Below, piece by piece: positions 14,804-21,876 of a stretch of 24,762 bases of DNA (positions are counted from its first letter, which is position 1; every line of letters starts with the position of its first letter). The position numbers and the translations under genes were made by a program. The stretch lies in assembly GCA_043813895.1 (NCBI GenBank), contig JBDRKQ010000254.1, positions 1-24,762 on the forward strand. Direction: 5' to 3'. Under the pieces are notes generated by a model, which saw nothing but the letters and a program-made list of their open reading frames with translations, was not told the DNA's origin and made no database searches. This stretch comes from CAZTAR01 sp043813895 (GTDB taxonomy: Bacteria; Planctomycetota; Phycisphaerae; UBA1845; UTPLA1).

Positions 14804-15286
14804 ATGAGCACGGACTCGGTTGTTGATATTGCCGACTTCAAGGTTTCGGATGATCCATCCGGGACCCTGATCACCTATTCGCTGGGTAGTTGCATCGGCG
14901 TCACAATCTGGGACCCGGAGGTGAAGGTCGGCGGCATGATTCACTATATGCTGCCGGACTCGTCGATTTCGCCGGCGAAGGCGAAGTCCAACCCGGCGAT
15001 GTTTGCGGACACGGGGATCCCGCGCTTGTTCCGTGCCGCATACGAACTGGGCGCCGTCAAGAAGCGGATGACCGTCAAGGCGGTCGGCGGGTCCCAACTC
15101 CTCGACGACAACGGCACTTTCAACATCGGGAAACGCAACTACGTCATGCTCCGGAAGATCTTCTGGAAGAACGGCATTCTCATCGATGCCGAGGACGTCG
15201 GAGGTTCTATCAGCCGAACGTTGCGTCTCAACGTCGGCACGGGTCAGGTCACGATGAAGACGCGCAACAAGGAGACGGAGCTGTGA
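14804..15286 (+). CDS. cheD: Chemoreceptor glutamine deamidase CheD
   Basis: The 160-residue cytoplasmic enzyme deamidates specific glutamines on chemoreceptors and, in relatives, binds CheC/CheX-type proteins. The catalytic motif TYSLGSCIGVTIWD contains C30. H47 (GGMIHYMLP) and T24 match the spacing of the Thermotoga CheD triad (T21, C27, H44). The later VKAVGGSQLL and GKRNYVMLRKIFWKNGI are also family patterns. The start at 14804 is 19 bases after the DUF342 stop, with AGGAAGGGAAG upstream. A longer in-frame start at 14747 would lie inside the previous gene. The stop overlaps the GTG of the next gene (GTGA), so translation is coupled. No receptor gene is in the window, so the substrate receptors must be encoded elsewhere. 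Confidence 0.93.
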   Translation: MSTDSVVDIADFKVSDDPSGTLITYSLGSCIGVTIWDPEVKVGGMIHYMLPDSSISPAKAKSNPAMFADTGIPRLFRAAYELGAVKKRMTVKAVGGSQLLDDNGTFNIGKRNYVMLRKIFWKNGILIDAEDVGGSISRTLRLNVGTGQVTMKTRNKETEL

Positions 15287-16173
15287 ACCACGTCAACGAC
15301 ATCCTGAACCGAGTCGGCCATTTGCCTCCGTTGCCCGACACGGCCGTCAAGTTGATGAACGTCATCAACGACCCTCGCAGCACCGTCGACGACATCGTCG
15401 AGACGATTCGGTACGACCAGGCGGTCACCGGTGAGGTGCTGCGCCTGTGCAACTCAGCGTACTTCGGTCTTTCAAAGACCGTAAGTTCGCTGAACGATGC
15501 GATGGTTTGCCTCGGCACGGCGAAGGTGCTCCAACTCGTTATGTCGGTGCACACAAGCTGCATGCTGGCTCGTGAGCAGGTCGGATACGGGCTTGCCCCC
15601 GGCGTGTTGTGGAGACACTCCGTCGCCGTCGCGCTGGCAGCTTCGGTGATTTCCAAGAAGATCGAGAGCGGCAGCGGCGGCATCGTGTTTACGGCGGGCC
15701 TGCTTCACGACATCGGCAAGGTCGTGCTCAACGAGTACGTTGCCGAGGACTTCGCCGAGATCGTGCGTCGCGTGAGTGAAGAGCGTGTTTCTTTCGCGGA
15801 GGCGGAAGAGGCGGTCCTGGGATTCTCACACCAGGAAATCGGCGGCAGGATCGCCGAGATATGGCGGTTGCCGGAGCCCATAGTCCGCTGCATCCGATAC
15901 CACCACAGCCCGGGTGCGCTGGAGGCGCCGGACACGCTCGTTGACATCGTCCATTTGGCCAACTGCGTTTGCCTGCTGCTGGGGCTCGGGTTGGGAGAAG
16001 ACGGTCTTTTCTGCCGCGCCGACAATGCGGTTATGGAGCGACACAACCTGCACGAAAACGACCTGGAGGAACTCGGTGCGCAGACACTGACGGATTTGAA
16101 GCAGGTCGAAGAGGTATTCGCAGATGTCGGAAGAGAGAGTGAGAGTCGGAGCAAGGCCCCCGTCGCCACGTAG
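15283..16173 (+). CDS. HDOD domain signalling protein
   Basis: The 296-residue cytoplasmic protein has an HDOD domain (about residues 12-210), a non-catalytic relative of HD phosphohydrolases used in bacterial signalling. LPPLPDTAVKLMNVINDP, IRYDQAVTGEVLRLCNSAYFGL, LNDAMVCLGTAKVLQLVMS and AGLLHDIGKVVL (H142/D143) are the family landmarks. The second HD-type histidine region EIWRLPEPIVRCIRYHHSP is also present. The start is GTG at 15283, overlapping the cheD stop, with GGAG repeated just upstream. Because the start is a GTG inside cheD, the long in-frame upstream extension in that reading frame is only the cheD shadow. HDOD genes often sit next to response regulators; here cheY follows by 10 bases. 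Confidence 0.9.
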   Translation: MNHVNDILNRVGHLPPLPDTAVKLMNVINDPRSTVDDIVETIRYDQAVTGEVLRLCNSAYFGLSKTVSSLNDAMVCLGTAKVLQLVMSVHTSCMLAREQVGYGLAPGVLWRHSVAVALAASVISKKIESGSGGIVFTAGLLHDIGKVVLNEYVAEDFAEIVRRVSEERVSFAEAEEAVLGFSHQEIGGRIAEIWRLPEPIVRCIRYHHSPGALEAPDTLVDIVHLANCVCLLLGLGLGEDGLFCRADNAVMERHNLHENDLEELGAQTLTDLKQVEEVFADVGRESESRSKAPVAT

Positions 16174-16183
16174 GAGCGATGAA

Positions 16184-16612
16184 ATGGTTCGAGACGTGTT
16201 GATTGTGGATGACTCGGCGACGATCCGCCAGATGGTCAAGAAGACCATGGCGATGGCCGGGCTGGACGTTGGGGACGTCTATGAGGCCTCCAACGGTATC
16301 GAAGCGCTTGCGCAACTGAACGACCACCCGGTTGCCGCGATGCTCGTGGACATCAACATGCCCACGATGAACGGCATTCAACTGCTTACTCGCATGAAGC
16401 AGAACGAACAGCTCAAGGACATCCCCATCGTGATTGTCTCGACCGAGGGGAGCAAGCAGCGAATCCAGGAGATCGAGGACTTCGGTGCGTTCGGGTTCAT
16501 ACGCAAGCCGTTTCAGCCCGAGATGCTTCGCGACGTTCTCCAACCAATCTTGGGAGTCAAAGACGATGATGCAGGAACAGAAGACGGCAACGCTGACGAC
16601 GATCTTTTCTGA
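16184..16612 (+). CDS. cheY: CheY-like single-domain response regulator
   Basis: The 142-residue receiver domain lacks an output domain. All key residues are present: acidic pair D9/D10, phosphoacceptor D56 (LVDINMPTMNG), T87 (IVSTEG) and K108 (IRKPF). It ends in an acidic tail (DDDAGTEDGNADDDLF). An AGGAG site overlapping the stop of the HDOD gene, 7 bases before ATG 16184, sets the start and excludes a longer in-frame ATG at 16124. Its last 47 bases overlap cheX. It is expected to be phosphorylated by a CheA-type kinase encoded elsewhere and dephosphorylated by the next product. Whether it controls a flagellar motor, a pilus or another target cannot be told here. Confidence 0.93.
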   Translation: MVRDVLIVDDSATIRQMVKKTMAMAGLDVGDVYEASNGIEALAQLNDHPVAAMLVDINMPTMNGIQLLTRMKQNEQLKDIPIVIVSTEGSKQRIQEIEDFGAFGFIRKPFQPEMLRDVLQPILGVKDDDAGTEDGNADDDLF

Positions 16613-17030
16613 GGTCCTTGCGAATCTGGCATTCATGTTCACCGAGGACGAGCAGGCCGAGCCTTCGCCCGGTGATCTGTGGTTCGAAACGACAATCAGC
16701 TACACGGGGCCCCACGCCGGCACGCTGCGACTTCATTGTCCGGCGCCGTTTGCCAAGCTGCTGGCGGCGAATCTCCTCGGCGTCGAGCTGAATGAGGACG
16801 ACGGCTTCGACGAAGCGGAAGACGCCGTCAAGGAGTTCATGAACATCGTCTGCGGTCAGCTCGTGACCGCCATGCACGGATGCGACGACGTGTTCAATCT
16901 GACCATTCCGGAGGTCCGCCACCTGATTGAGACGCCGGACTTGAGCGGCCAGGTGGACGGGGACGTTGCAAGGTTGTGCGTGGACGGCTACCTCGTCCAG
17001 CTCATCTGTACGTGTGACGGGGAGTCGTAG
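16566..17030 (+). CDS. cheX: CheX-type CheY-P phosphatase
   Basis: The 154-residue protein belongs to the CheC/CheX/FliY phosphatase fold. The phosphatase signature is DAVKEFMNIVCGQL with E90 and N93 (the E-x-x-N pair that positions water to hydrolyse CheY-P). It has a single such helix, as in CheX rather than two-site CheC. The N-terminal MMQEQKTATLTTIFSEVLANLAFMF resembles the CheX alpha1 segment. Start codons at 16566 and 16569 are both possible, with GGGAG upstream. The gene begins inside cheY in another frame, a 47-base overlap. Together with cheY it forms a phosphorylation-reset module. CheX is dimeric in characterised species. Confidence 0.85.
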   Translation: MMQEQKTATLTTIFSEVLANLAFMFTEDEQAEPSPGDLWFETTISYTGPHAGTLRLHCPAPFAKLLAANLLGVELNEDDGFDEAEDAVKEFMNIVCGQLVTAMHGCDDVFNLTIPEVRHLIETPDLSGQVDGDVARLCVDGYLVQLICTCDGES

Positions 17031-17079
17031 GAGTTAAACCGGGTCGGCGAGCAGCGATTACTGATGGAGGGGTGGGGGA

Positions 17080-17922
17080 ATGACTACCGAAGCCAAGGAC
17101 CTGACGCAGAAGGACTACGAGCTCATCCGGCGGCTGGTCTACTTCAAGAGCGGCATCAACCTGGGAGACCAGAAGCAGCAGCTTGTGCGGGCGCGGTTGG
17201 GGAAGCGCGTGCGGGAGGGAGGCTTCTCATCGTTCCGCGATTATTATCATTACGTTGAAAAGGATCAGACCGGCGAAGAGCTCTGCTACTTGCTCGACGC
17301 GATCTCCACGAACACAACGCACTTGTTCCGGGAGATGCGGCATTTCACGCTCCTCCAGGAGATACTCCGAGGATGGGTGAACGATTCGAAGTGGCGATCC
17401 GAACACGACTCGCTGCGGATCTGGAGCGCGGGCTGTTCCAGCGGCGAGGAACCGTACTCCATCGCCATGGTCGTACACGATGTTCTCAGGGCGCACGCCG
17501 GCGTCAAGGTCAAGCTCCTCGCCACCGATCTGTCAACCCAGATGCTCAGCAAGGCCGCACTCGGTCTGTACGAGGTTCATCGCGTCGGGACGGTGCCGCC
17601 GGACTACAGGCACCGCTACCTCAAGAAAGCCACGGCGAATGGACAGGAGTGTCTCCAGGTCGTGCCTGAAGTACGCCGCCTCATCACCTTCAGCCGGTTC
17701 AATCTCATGACGAAGCGGTTTCCCTTCCGCCACGGTTTTCACATCGTATTCTGCCGCAATGTCATGATCTACTTTGACCGCGAGACACAAACCACGCTTG
17801 TCGGCAAGTATGCGGAGCAACTGCTCAAGGGGGGGTATCTCATGATCGGCCACTCCGAGAGCCTTAGTTCAATCGACCACCCGCTCTCCTACGTCGAGCC
17901 GACCGTCTATAGAAAGGACTGA
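17080..17922 (+). CDS. cheR: Chemoreceptor methyltransferase CheR
   Basis: The 280-residue enzyme uses S-adenosylmethionine to methylate receptor glutamates. The N-terminal helical domain (about 10-75) precedes the methyltransferase domain. Landmarks are TNTTHLFRE (77-85), the SAM-binding IWSAGCSSGEEPYSIAM (114-130), LLATDLSTQML (146-156), FSRFNLM (204-210), VFCRNVMIYFD (223-233) and GHSESL (257-262). Length is normal. A purine-rich GGAGGGGTGGGGGA leads directly into the ATG. It follows cheX by 49 bp and is the last tightly spaced gene before a 177-bp gap to cheB. No C-terminal receptor-tethering peptide or TPR extension is present. Confidence 0.95.
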   Translation: MTTEAKDLTQKDYELIRRLVYFKSGINLGDQKQQLVRARLGKRVREGGFSSFRDYYHYVEKDQTGEELCYLLDAISTNTTHLFREMRHFTLLQEILRGWVNDSKWRSEHDSLRIWSAGCSSGEEPYSIAMVVHDVLRAHAGVKVKLLATDLSTQMLSKAALGLYEVHRVGTVPPDYRHRYLKKATANGQECLQVVPEVRRLITFSRFNLMTKRFPFRHGFHIVFCRNVMIYFDRETQTTLVGKYAEQLLKGGYLMIGHSESLSSIDHPLSYVEPTVYRKD

Positions 17923-18025
17923 CGCCGCGGGCATGGCACTGTATCGCGCACTCGCAAGTCGCCGATCAGCCCGTGGTGAAAGGGCGAACAGTGGATCAGG
18001 GCGCGCGTTTTCAACCACGAAGACC

Positions 18026-18042
18026 GCCGGCGAGACGCCGGC
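18026..18042. repeat. Palindromic repeat family E
   Basis: GCCGGCG-AGA-CGCCGGC is a perfect 7-bp inverted repeat in the 177-bp gap between cheR and cheB, followed by GCCGCAG. Only one clear copy occurs in this window. Confidence 0.65.
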
Positions 18043-18099
18043 GCCGCAGTATTGCCCTGGGCTGCTATTCGCGGCCACTGAAGTAGTGGGGGACCGGAC

Positions 18100-19194
18100 G
18101 TGAAGCCGAGGTTGCCGATCAGCGTGCTTGTCGTCGACAACTCACCGGTGGTGCGGACTACCCTCAGGCGCGTCCTCAATGAAGCGTCCGACATCAACGT
18201 CGTCGCCTGCGCGAAGGACGCCTTCGAAGCACGTGGTTTCATCATCGAACACAAGCCCGGCGTAATCGTGCTCTCCCGCGATCTGCCACGTATCGACGGC
18301 CTTGCGTTCCTCAGGAAGCTGATGGCGCACTATCCTGTGCCGGTCATCATGTGCTGCCCGCCCCGGGCGCCGCGCGACCAAACGGCGATGAAGGCGATTG
18401 AACTCGGCGCCACCGACGTGGTCATGAAGCCATCCGTCAACCTGCCTCAAGACTTGCGATGTCTCGGGCTTGACCTCGTGGACAAGATTCGCGCCGCGGC
18501 CCAGGCCATCCGACGGCCTCCGGCAATTCCGCCGAATGTCATCATCGAGCCTATTCCCTACTCGCAATTGGGAATCGATCCTGCCCGGTATCTCGTTGCC
18601 GTCGGAGCTTCAACCGGCGGCACCGAGGCGATCAAGACGATGCTTGCCTTGTTGCCGGCCGATTTCCCCCCGGTTGCGATCGTTCAGCACATGCCGGAGG
18701 CGTTTACGGGGGCATTCGCCGCGAGGCTTGATCAGTCCAGCCGAGTCCGTGTGACCGAGGCGTTGGATGGAGATGTTTTGCTGCCAGGCAGGGCTTTTCT
18801 GGCGCGGGGCGGCATCCAGATGAGCGTGGCGGCCGGAAGCGGGGGATACCGCATCAAGCTCGGCACGAGGGAGCTCGTCAATCGACATTGCCCCAGTGTG
18901 GACGTGCTCTTCGACTCTGTCGCCGAGGCCGCGGGCGAGCACGCCGCCGGGATTCTGCTCACCGGTATGGGCGCGGACGGGGCGCGAGGCTTGTTGAAGA
19001 TGCGGCAGGCCGGCGCGATCACGATCGCTCAGGATCGGCGGACGAGTGTCGTCTATGGCATGCCGAAGGTGGCTGCCGAGATCGGCGCAGCACAACTTGT
19101 GCAGCCGCTGGCCCAGATACCCTTGGCGGTCGCGCGCGCGTTTCGGCAGCGGTCGCGCACGGCTGCCTCCTGTGCAAATGCCCAGATCTCGTGA
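18100..19194 (+). CDS. cheB: CheB methylesterase with degenerate receiver domain
   Basis: The 364-residue protein has the CheB layout: receiver (about 7-125), linker, and methylesterase/deamidase domain (about 160-350). The catalytic triad is intact: S171 (GASTGGTEAI), H197 (QHMPEAFT) and D293 (TGMGADGA). The receiver looks unable to be phosphorylated in the normal way: the phosphoacceptor Asp is S59 (VLSRDLPRIDG, where relatives have LDVEMPRMDG), the acidic pair is D13/N14, and the conserved Ser/Thr strand reads CCPPRAP; K110 is kept. The start is GTG 18100, preceded by GTGGGGGA. It ends one base before a convergent gene. It should remove receptor methyl groups, but with altered or absent feedback control. 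Confidence 0.94.
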   Translation: MKPRLPISVLVVDNSPVVRTTLRRVLNEASDINVVACAKDAFEARGFIIEHKPGVIVLSRDLPRIDGLAFLRKLMAHYPVPVIMCCPPRAPRDQTAMKAIELGATDVVMKPSVNLPQDLRCLGLDLVDKIRAAAQAIRRPPAIPPNVIIEPIPYSQLGIDPARYLVAVGASTGGTEAIKTMLALLPADFPPVAIVQHMPEAFTGAFAARLDQSSRVRVTEALDGDVLLPGRAFLARGGIQMSVAAGSGGYRIKLGTRELVNRHCPSVDVLFDSVAEAAGEHAAGILLTGMGADGARGLLKMRQAGAITIAQDRRTSVVYGMPKVAAEIGAAQLVQPLAQIPLAVARAFRQRSRTAASCANAQIS

Positions 19195-19195
19195 G

Positions 19196-19840
19196 CTACT
19201 TCCGCCGGGTGTAGGTAATCTCCATCGACTTGAACTCCTCCCCGTCCGGCTTCTTGTCGTACATTTCGAAGACCGCCTTGTCTTTGCTGATCTCTCGAGC
19301 GATTGACTTGACGACCTTGTCCTTCTGGCCCGTCATCGGGTCGTCCATCTTGCCATAGTAGGTGCAGACCTTGCCGGTCTCGTCTGACGTGCCCAGGGAC
19401 ATGTAGATGCCTGTGCTCTGGTCGTCGAACCAGATCGAGACGTACTTCTTCTTGAAGTTGTCGTAGCCTTCGATGCCGATACCCTCGAACGGCTTGCCCT
19501 GCCAGTCGCACTTGAACCGCTGCTCGATGTAGCGGCCGTCGAAGATCAGCTTGAACACCGCGCTGCCCTTGGACACGGTCGGCGGCGCGTCCGGCGACAT
19601 CCAGAATCGGGACTCCGCGTCCCACGTGCCGACCATTGACTCGAACTTCTCGTGTTCGGGCCCCTTGGCGTTCATCGCCGCCCACTGGGCCATCATCTCT
19701 TCCATGTCCTTCTGGCCGGGTTCCTTCTGATCCGGCGGTTGCGCCGACTTCTTTTCCTGAGACATCACCTGTGTTGACGCGAACAGCAACACGGCGAACA
19801 AGCCCGTACTCGCGATCAGAACTTTGGTGCTCACTGTCAT
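19196..19840 (-). CDS. Secreted DUF1579 protein
   Basis: The 214-residue protein has a signal peptide (residues 1-28, MTVSTKVLIASTGLFAVLLF, cut near VMSQ) and a short charged linker. The DUF1579 domain (about 55-214) has HEKFESMVGTWDAESRFW, FDGRYIEQRFKCDWQGKPFEGIGIEGYDNFKKKY and WFDDQSTGIYMSLG. The fold is expected to be a lipocalin-like beta-barrel; the function is not established. GGGAGGA seven bases upstream of the ATG at 19840 sets the start. The frame remains open to 20122, but those residues are the translation of the tRNA-Leu gene and are not real. It is convergent with cheB with a one-base gap, so there is no room for a terminator between them. Confidence 0.88.
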   Translation of the reverse strand: MTVSTKVLIASTGLFAVLLFASTQVMSQEKKSAQPPDQKEPGQKDMEEMMAQWAAMNAKGPEHEKFESMVGTWDAESRFWMSPDAPPTVSKGSAVFKLIFDGRYIEQRFKCDWQGKPFEGIGIEGYDNFKKKYVSIWFDDQSTGIYMSLGTSDETGKVCTYYGKMDDPMTGQKDKVVKSIAREISKDKAVFEMYDKKPDGEEFKSMEITYTRRK

Positions 19841-20044
19841 TTTCAATCCTCCCATCGGAAAAGGGGCTGACACTCTTGTTCCCGGCCGATAGGTCTCTCG
19901 GCCCACAGGGTGGATATCGTACTTGACGAAGACGTGCAGTTCCAGAGTCGGTGACGCGATCACAAGGGCGTCGCCTGCACGTAAGTGAGGACAGAAGCTG
20001 GAGATACGGCGCGAGCTTGAGCAGGGGGAAATCGGGGCGCCGAT

Positions 20045-20128
20045 TGCCGAAGGAGGGACTCGAACCCTCACTCCCTTGCGGGAACGGGATTTTGAATCCC
20101 GCGCGTCTGCCAATTCCGCCACTTCGGC
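20045..20128 (-). tRNA. tRNA-Leu (anticodon CAA)
   Basis: An 84-nt class II tRNA. The acceptor stem GCCGAAG pairs with CTTCGGC. The anticodon stem CGGGA/TCCCG encloses the loop TTCAAAA, giving anticodon CAA (leucine, UUG). The long variable arm has a TCCC/GGGA stem, and the T arm is GAGGG-TTCGAGT-CCCTC. The discriminator base is A, and the 3' CCA is not encoded (ATC follows). It lies about 200 bp upstream of the DUF1579 gene on the same strand. Confidence 0.96.
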
Positions 20129-20817
20129 GTCTTATGTTGCAGGGACTTACGGCGGTCGCTGCTGCTCCGTGCATCTTTCGTGCGTCTTCTTGCCAGTCTC
20201 TGCCGAACTTCGTGGATATCCTACCGGCATGGCTCGCAAACGCAAGGCCTGGCGGCGGGGGGGAGGCACTGGCGGGCGAGCCGCCAGTGGCACCGGCTCA
20301 TGCGAGCAATGCCGTGGGGCTGGCCGGTAAGAGTTTTCATGCGTGAATCCGGGCTTACCGGCGCGCATGATCACGTGCAAGTATGCGGACCAAAGTCGGC
20401 TGTATCGCCAGCGAATCTGCCGGCGTCTTGGGCCGGACGTTGCACGCTCGCCGATGTGCGGCTGACCGATAATGCCCGCGCACCTTGGCAATGGCAGGGC
20501 CGCATTGCCGCATCGCTTGGACCTTCACGAGCAGGCGATTCCAGCCGATTTGACCCCTGAGGCGCCGATTCCCCGCGGCCCGGGAGGGGTACATGCGTGA
20601 ACCCTGTTTGATCGCCCGTCAGGAGCAGAATCCTCGCGGCCCAGCAACGAAACAGTCTGTGTGTTTATCACCCGCGATGAACTCCCGGCAGCGCGCAGTG
20701 GAACGCCTGGCTGTTGAAGCCCTTAGGCACAGGGAATCCGGGATGAAGTTCAGTGTGCTTTACAACGCGGCTCTGTCACACGTCAAGCACCGATGTTCGC
20801 TCAAGAGGAGAGCACTC
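20129..20817. other. Intergenic region between tRNA-Leu and lipoprotein gene
   Basis: About 690 bp without a supported gene. The lipoprotein frame is open back to 20593, but a good ribosome site and signal peptide place the start at 20818. The region holds one family A hairpin (20267-20289). No further structure was recognised. Confidence 0.55.
20267..20289. repeat. Palindromic repeat family A
   Basis: CACTGGCGG-GCGAG-CCGCCAGTG has perfect 9-bp arms flanked by GG and GCACCGG, closely matching the copy at 10913-10935. Confidence 0.85.
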
Positions 20818-21876
20818 ATGCTCATTCGACACATGCTCGTCATGCTGGCCGCTGCCTGTTTCGTTGGGAACGTTGGGTGTAAGAAAGAAGCGGAGAGGCC
20901 CCCCGAGTCCGCGCCCCGGGAACAGGCCCTCGTCCAGGAGGAAGACAGCGGCAATGTCCTCCTGGTGCACAGCTATCATCGGGAGTATGAATGGGTTGCC
21001 GGCATTTCCCGCGGTGTTCAACGGGCTTTGGAGAACACCGATGTCGAACTCGAGACGTACTACATGGATACCAAGCGTAGAACGGAGGCGGCTTGGAAGC
21101 AAGAGTCGGGGCAGTCAGCCCTGAAGACCGTGGAGACCTGGCAACCTGATGTCGTCATTGCCGTGGACGACAATGCTCAGCAGTACTTCGCCCGGCACTT
21201 GATCGGCAAAAACAAGCCGAAGGTGGTCTTCTGCGGCGTCAACGCGGAGGCCGCCGACTACGGGTATCCAGCGGCGAACGCGACAGGGATTCTGGAACGC
21301 CCGCATTATCGGGAGACCCTGGCCCTGCTCAGCAAGATCAAGCCGGATGTTCGTCGCATCGCCGTGATTACCGACAACTCTCCCACATCGGCCGGCGCAT
21401 TGAAGTACATGCGTGCCCAGGAGATTGCTCTCGATGTGGTGGCGTGGGAGACGCCGGGCACGTTCAAGGAGTGGCAACAGCAGATCCAGGCCGCCCAGGA
21501 CCGGGCGGACGCGATCGTTACCTACATGTACCACACCGTCGCCCAGGAGGACACCAAACAGAGCATGACCCCAAGCGAGGTCATGGCCTGGAGTGTGGCC
21601 AACAGTCGAATACCGCTGGTGGGCATGTTCTCTTTCGCCGTCGATGACGGGATGCTCTGCGGCGCAGTGGAATCCGCGGTCGAGCACGGCGTGGAGGCCG
21701 GGCGGATCACTCAACAGATACTGGCCGGCGTCCCGCCTTCCGAGATTCCCATCGTGACGGCCACCCAGGGCCAGACCATGCTCAATCTCGACACCGCCCG
21801 GAAACTGGGCATCGTTGTTCCACCGAGTGTTATCGAATCGGTGGACATCGTCATTGGAGAGGCTCGTGCCCCCTGA
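20818..21876 (+). CDS. ABC-type substrate-binding lipoprotein (ABC_sub_bind family)
   Basis: The 352-residue exported protein resembles the ABC_sub_bind (PF04392) group of periplasmic binding proteins. The N-terminus is a short signal peptide (MLIRHMLVMLAAACFVGNVG) with a likely lipidated cysteine at C21 (NVGC) or, less likely, C14. A charged linker follows. The binding fold runs from about residue 45 (GNVLLVHSYHREYEWVAGI), through QPDVVIAVDDNAQQYFA and KPKVVFCGVN, to IAVITDNSPTSAGAL, AVEHGVEAGRITQQILAG and a C-terminal TMLNLDTARKLGIVVPPSVI. AGGAG 8 bases upstream of 20818 sets the start. No permease or ATPase gene is adjacent. The gene overlaps the following sensor kinase by 11 bases, which argues for a sensing rather than a transport role. 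The ligand is unknown. Confidence 0.85.
   Translation: MLIRHMLVMLAAACFVGNVGCKKEAERPPESAPREQALVQEEDSGNVLLVHSYHREYEWVAGISRGVQRALENTDVELETYYMDTKRRTEAAWKQESGQSALKTVETWQPDVVIAVDDNAQQYFARHLIGKNKPKVVFCGVNAEAADYGYPAANATGILERPHYRETLALLSKIKPDVRRIAVITDNSPTSAGALKYMRAQEIALDVVAWETPGTFKEWQQQIQAAQDRADAIVTYMYHTVAQEDTKQSMTPSEVMAWSVANSRIPLVGMFSFAVDDGMLCGAVESAVEHGVEAGRITQQILAGVPPSEIPIVTATQGQTMLNLDTARKLGIVVPPSVIESVDIVIGEARAP

Noticed and set aside
13609..14874. 421-codon minus-strand frame opposite the DUF342 gene
   Set aside because: A mirror frame of a GC-rich gene; the plus-strand product has clear family motifs and ribosome site, the minus product none.
19053..20174. 373-codon minus-strand frame overlapping cheB, DUF1579 and tRNA-Leu
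   Set aside because: It crosses a tRNA and two better-supported genes in another frame, and the product is arginine-rich and unrelated to known proteins.
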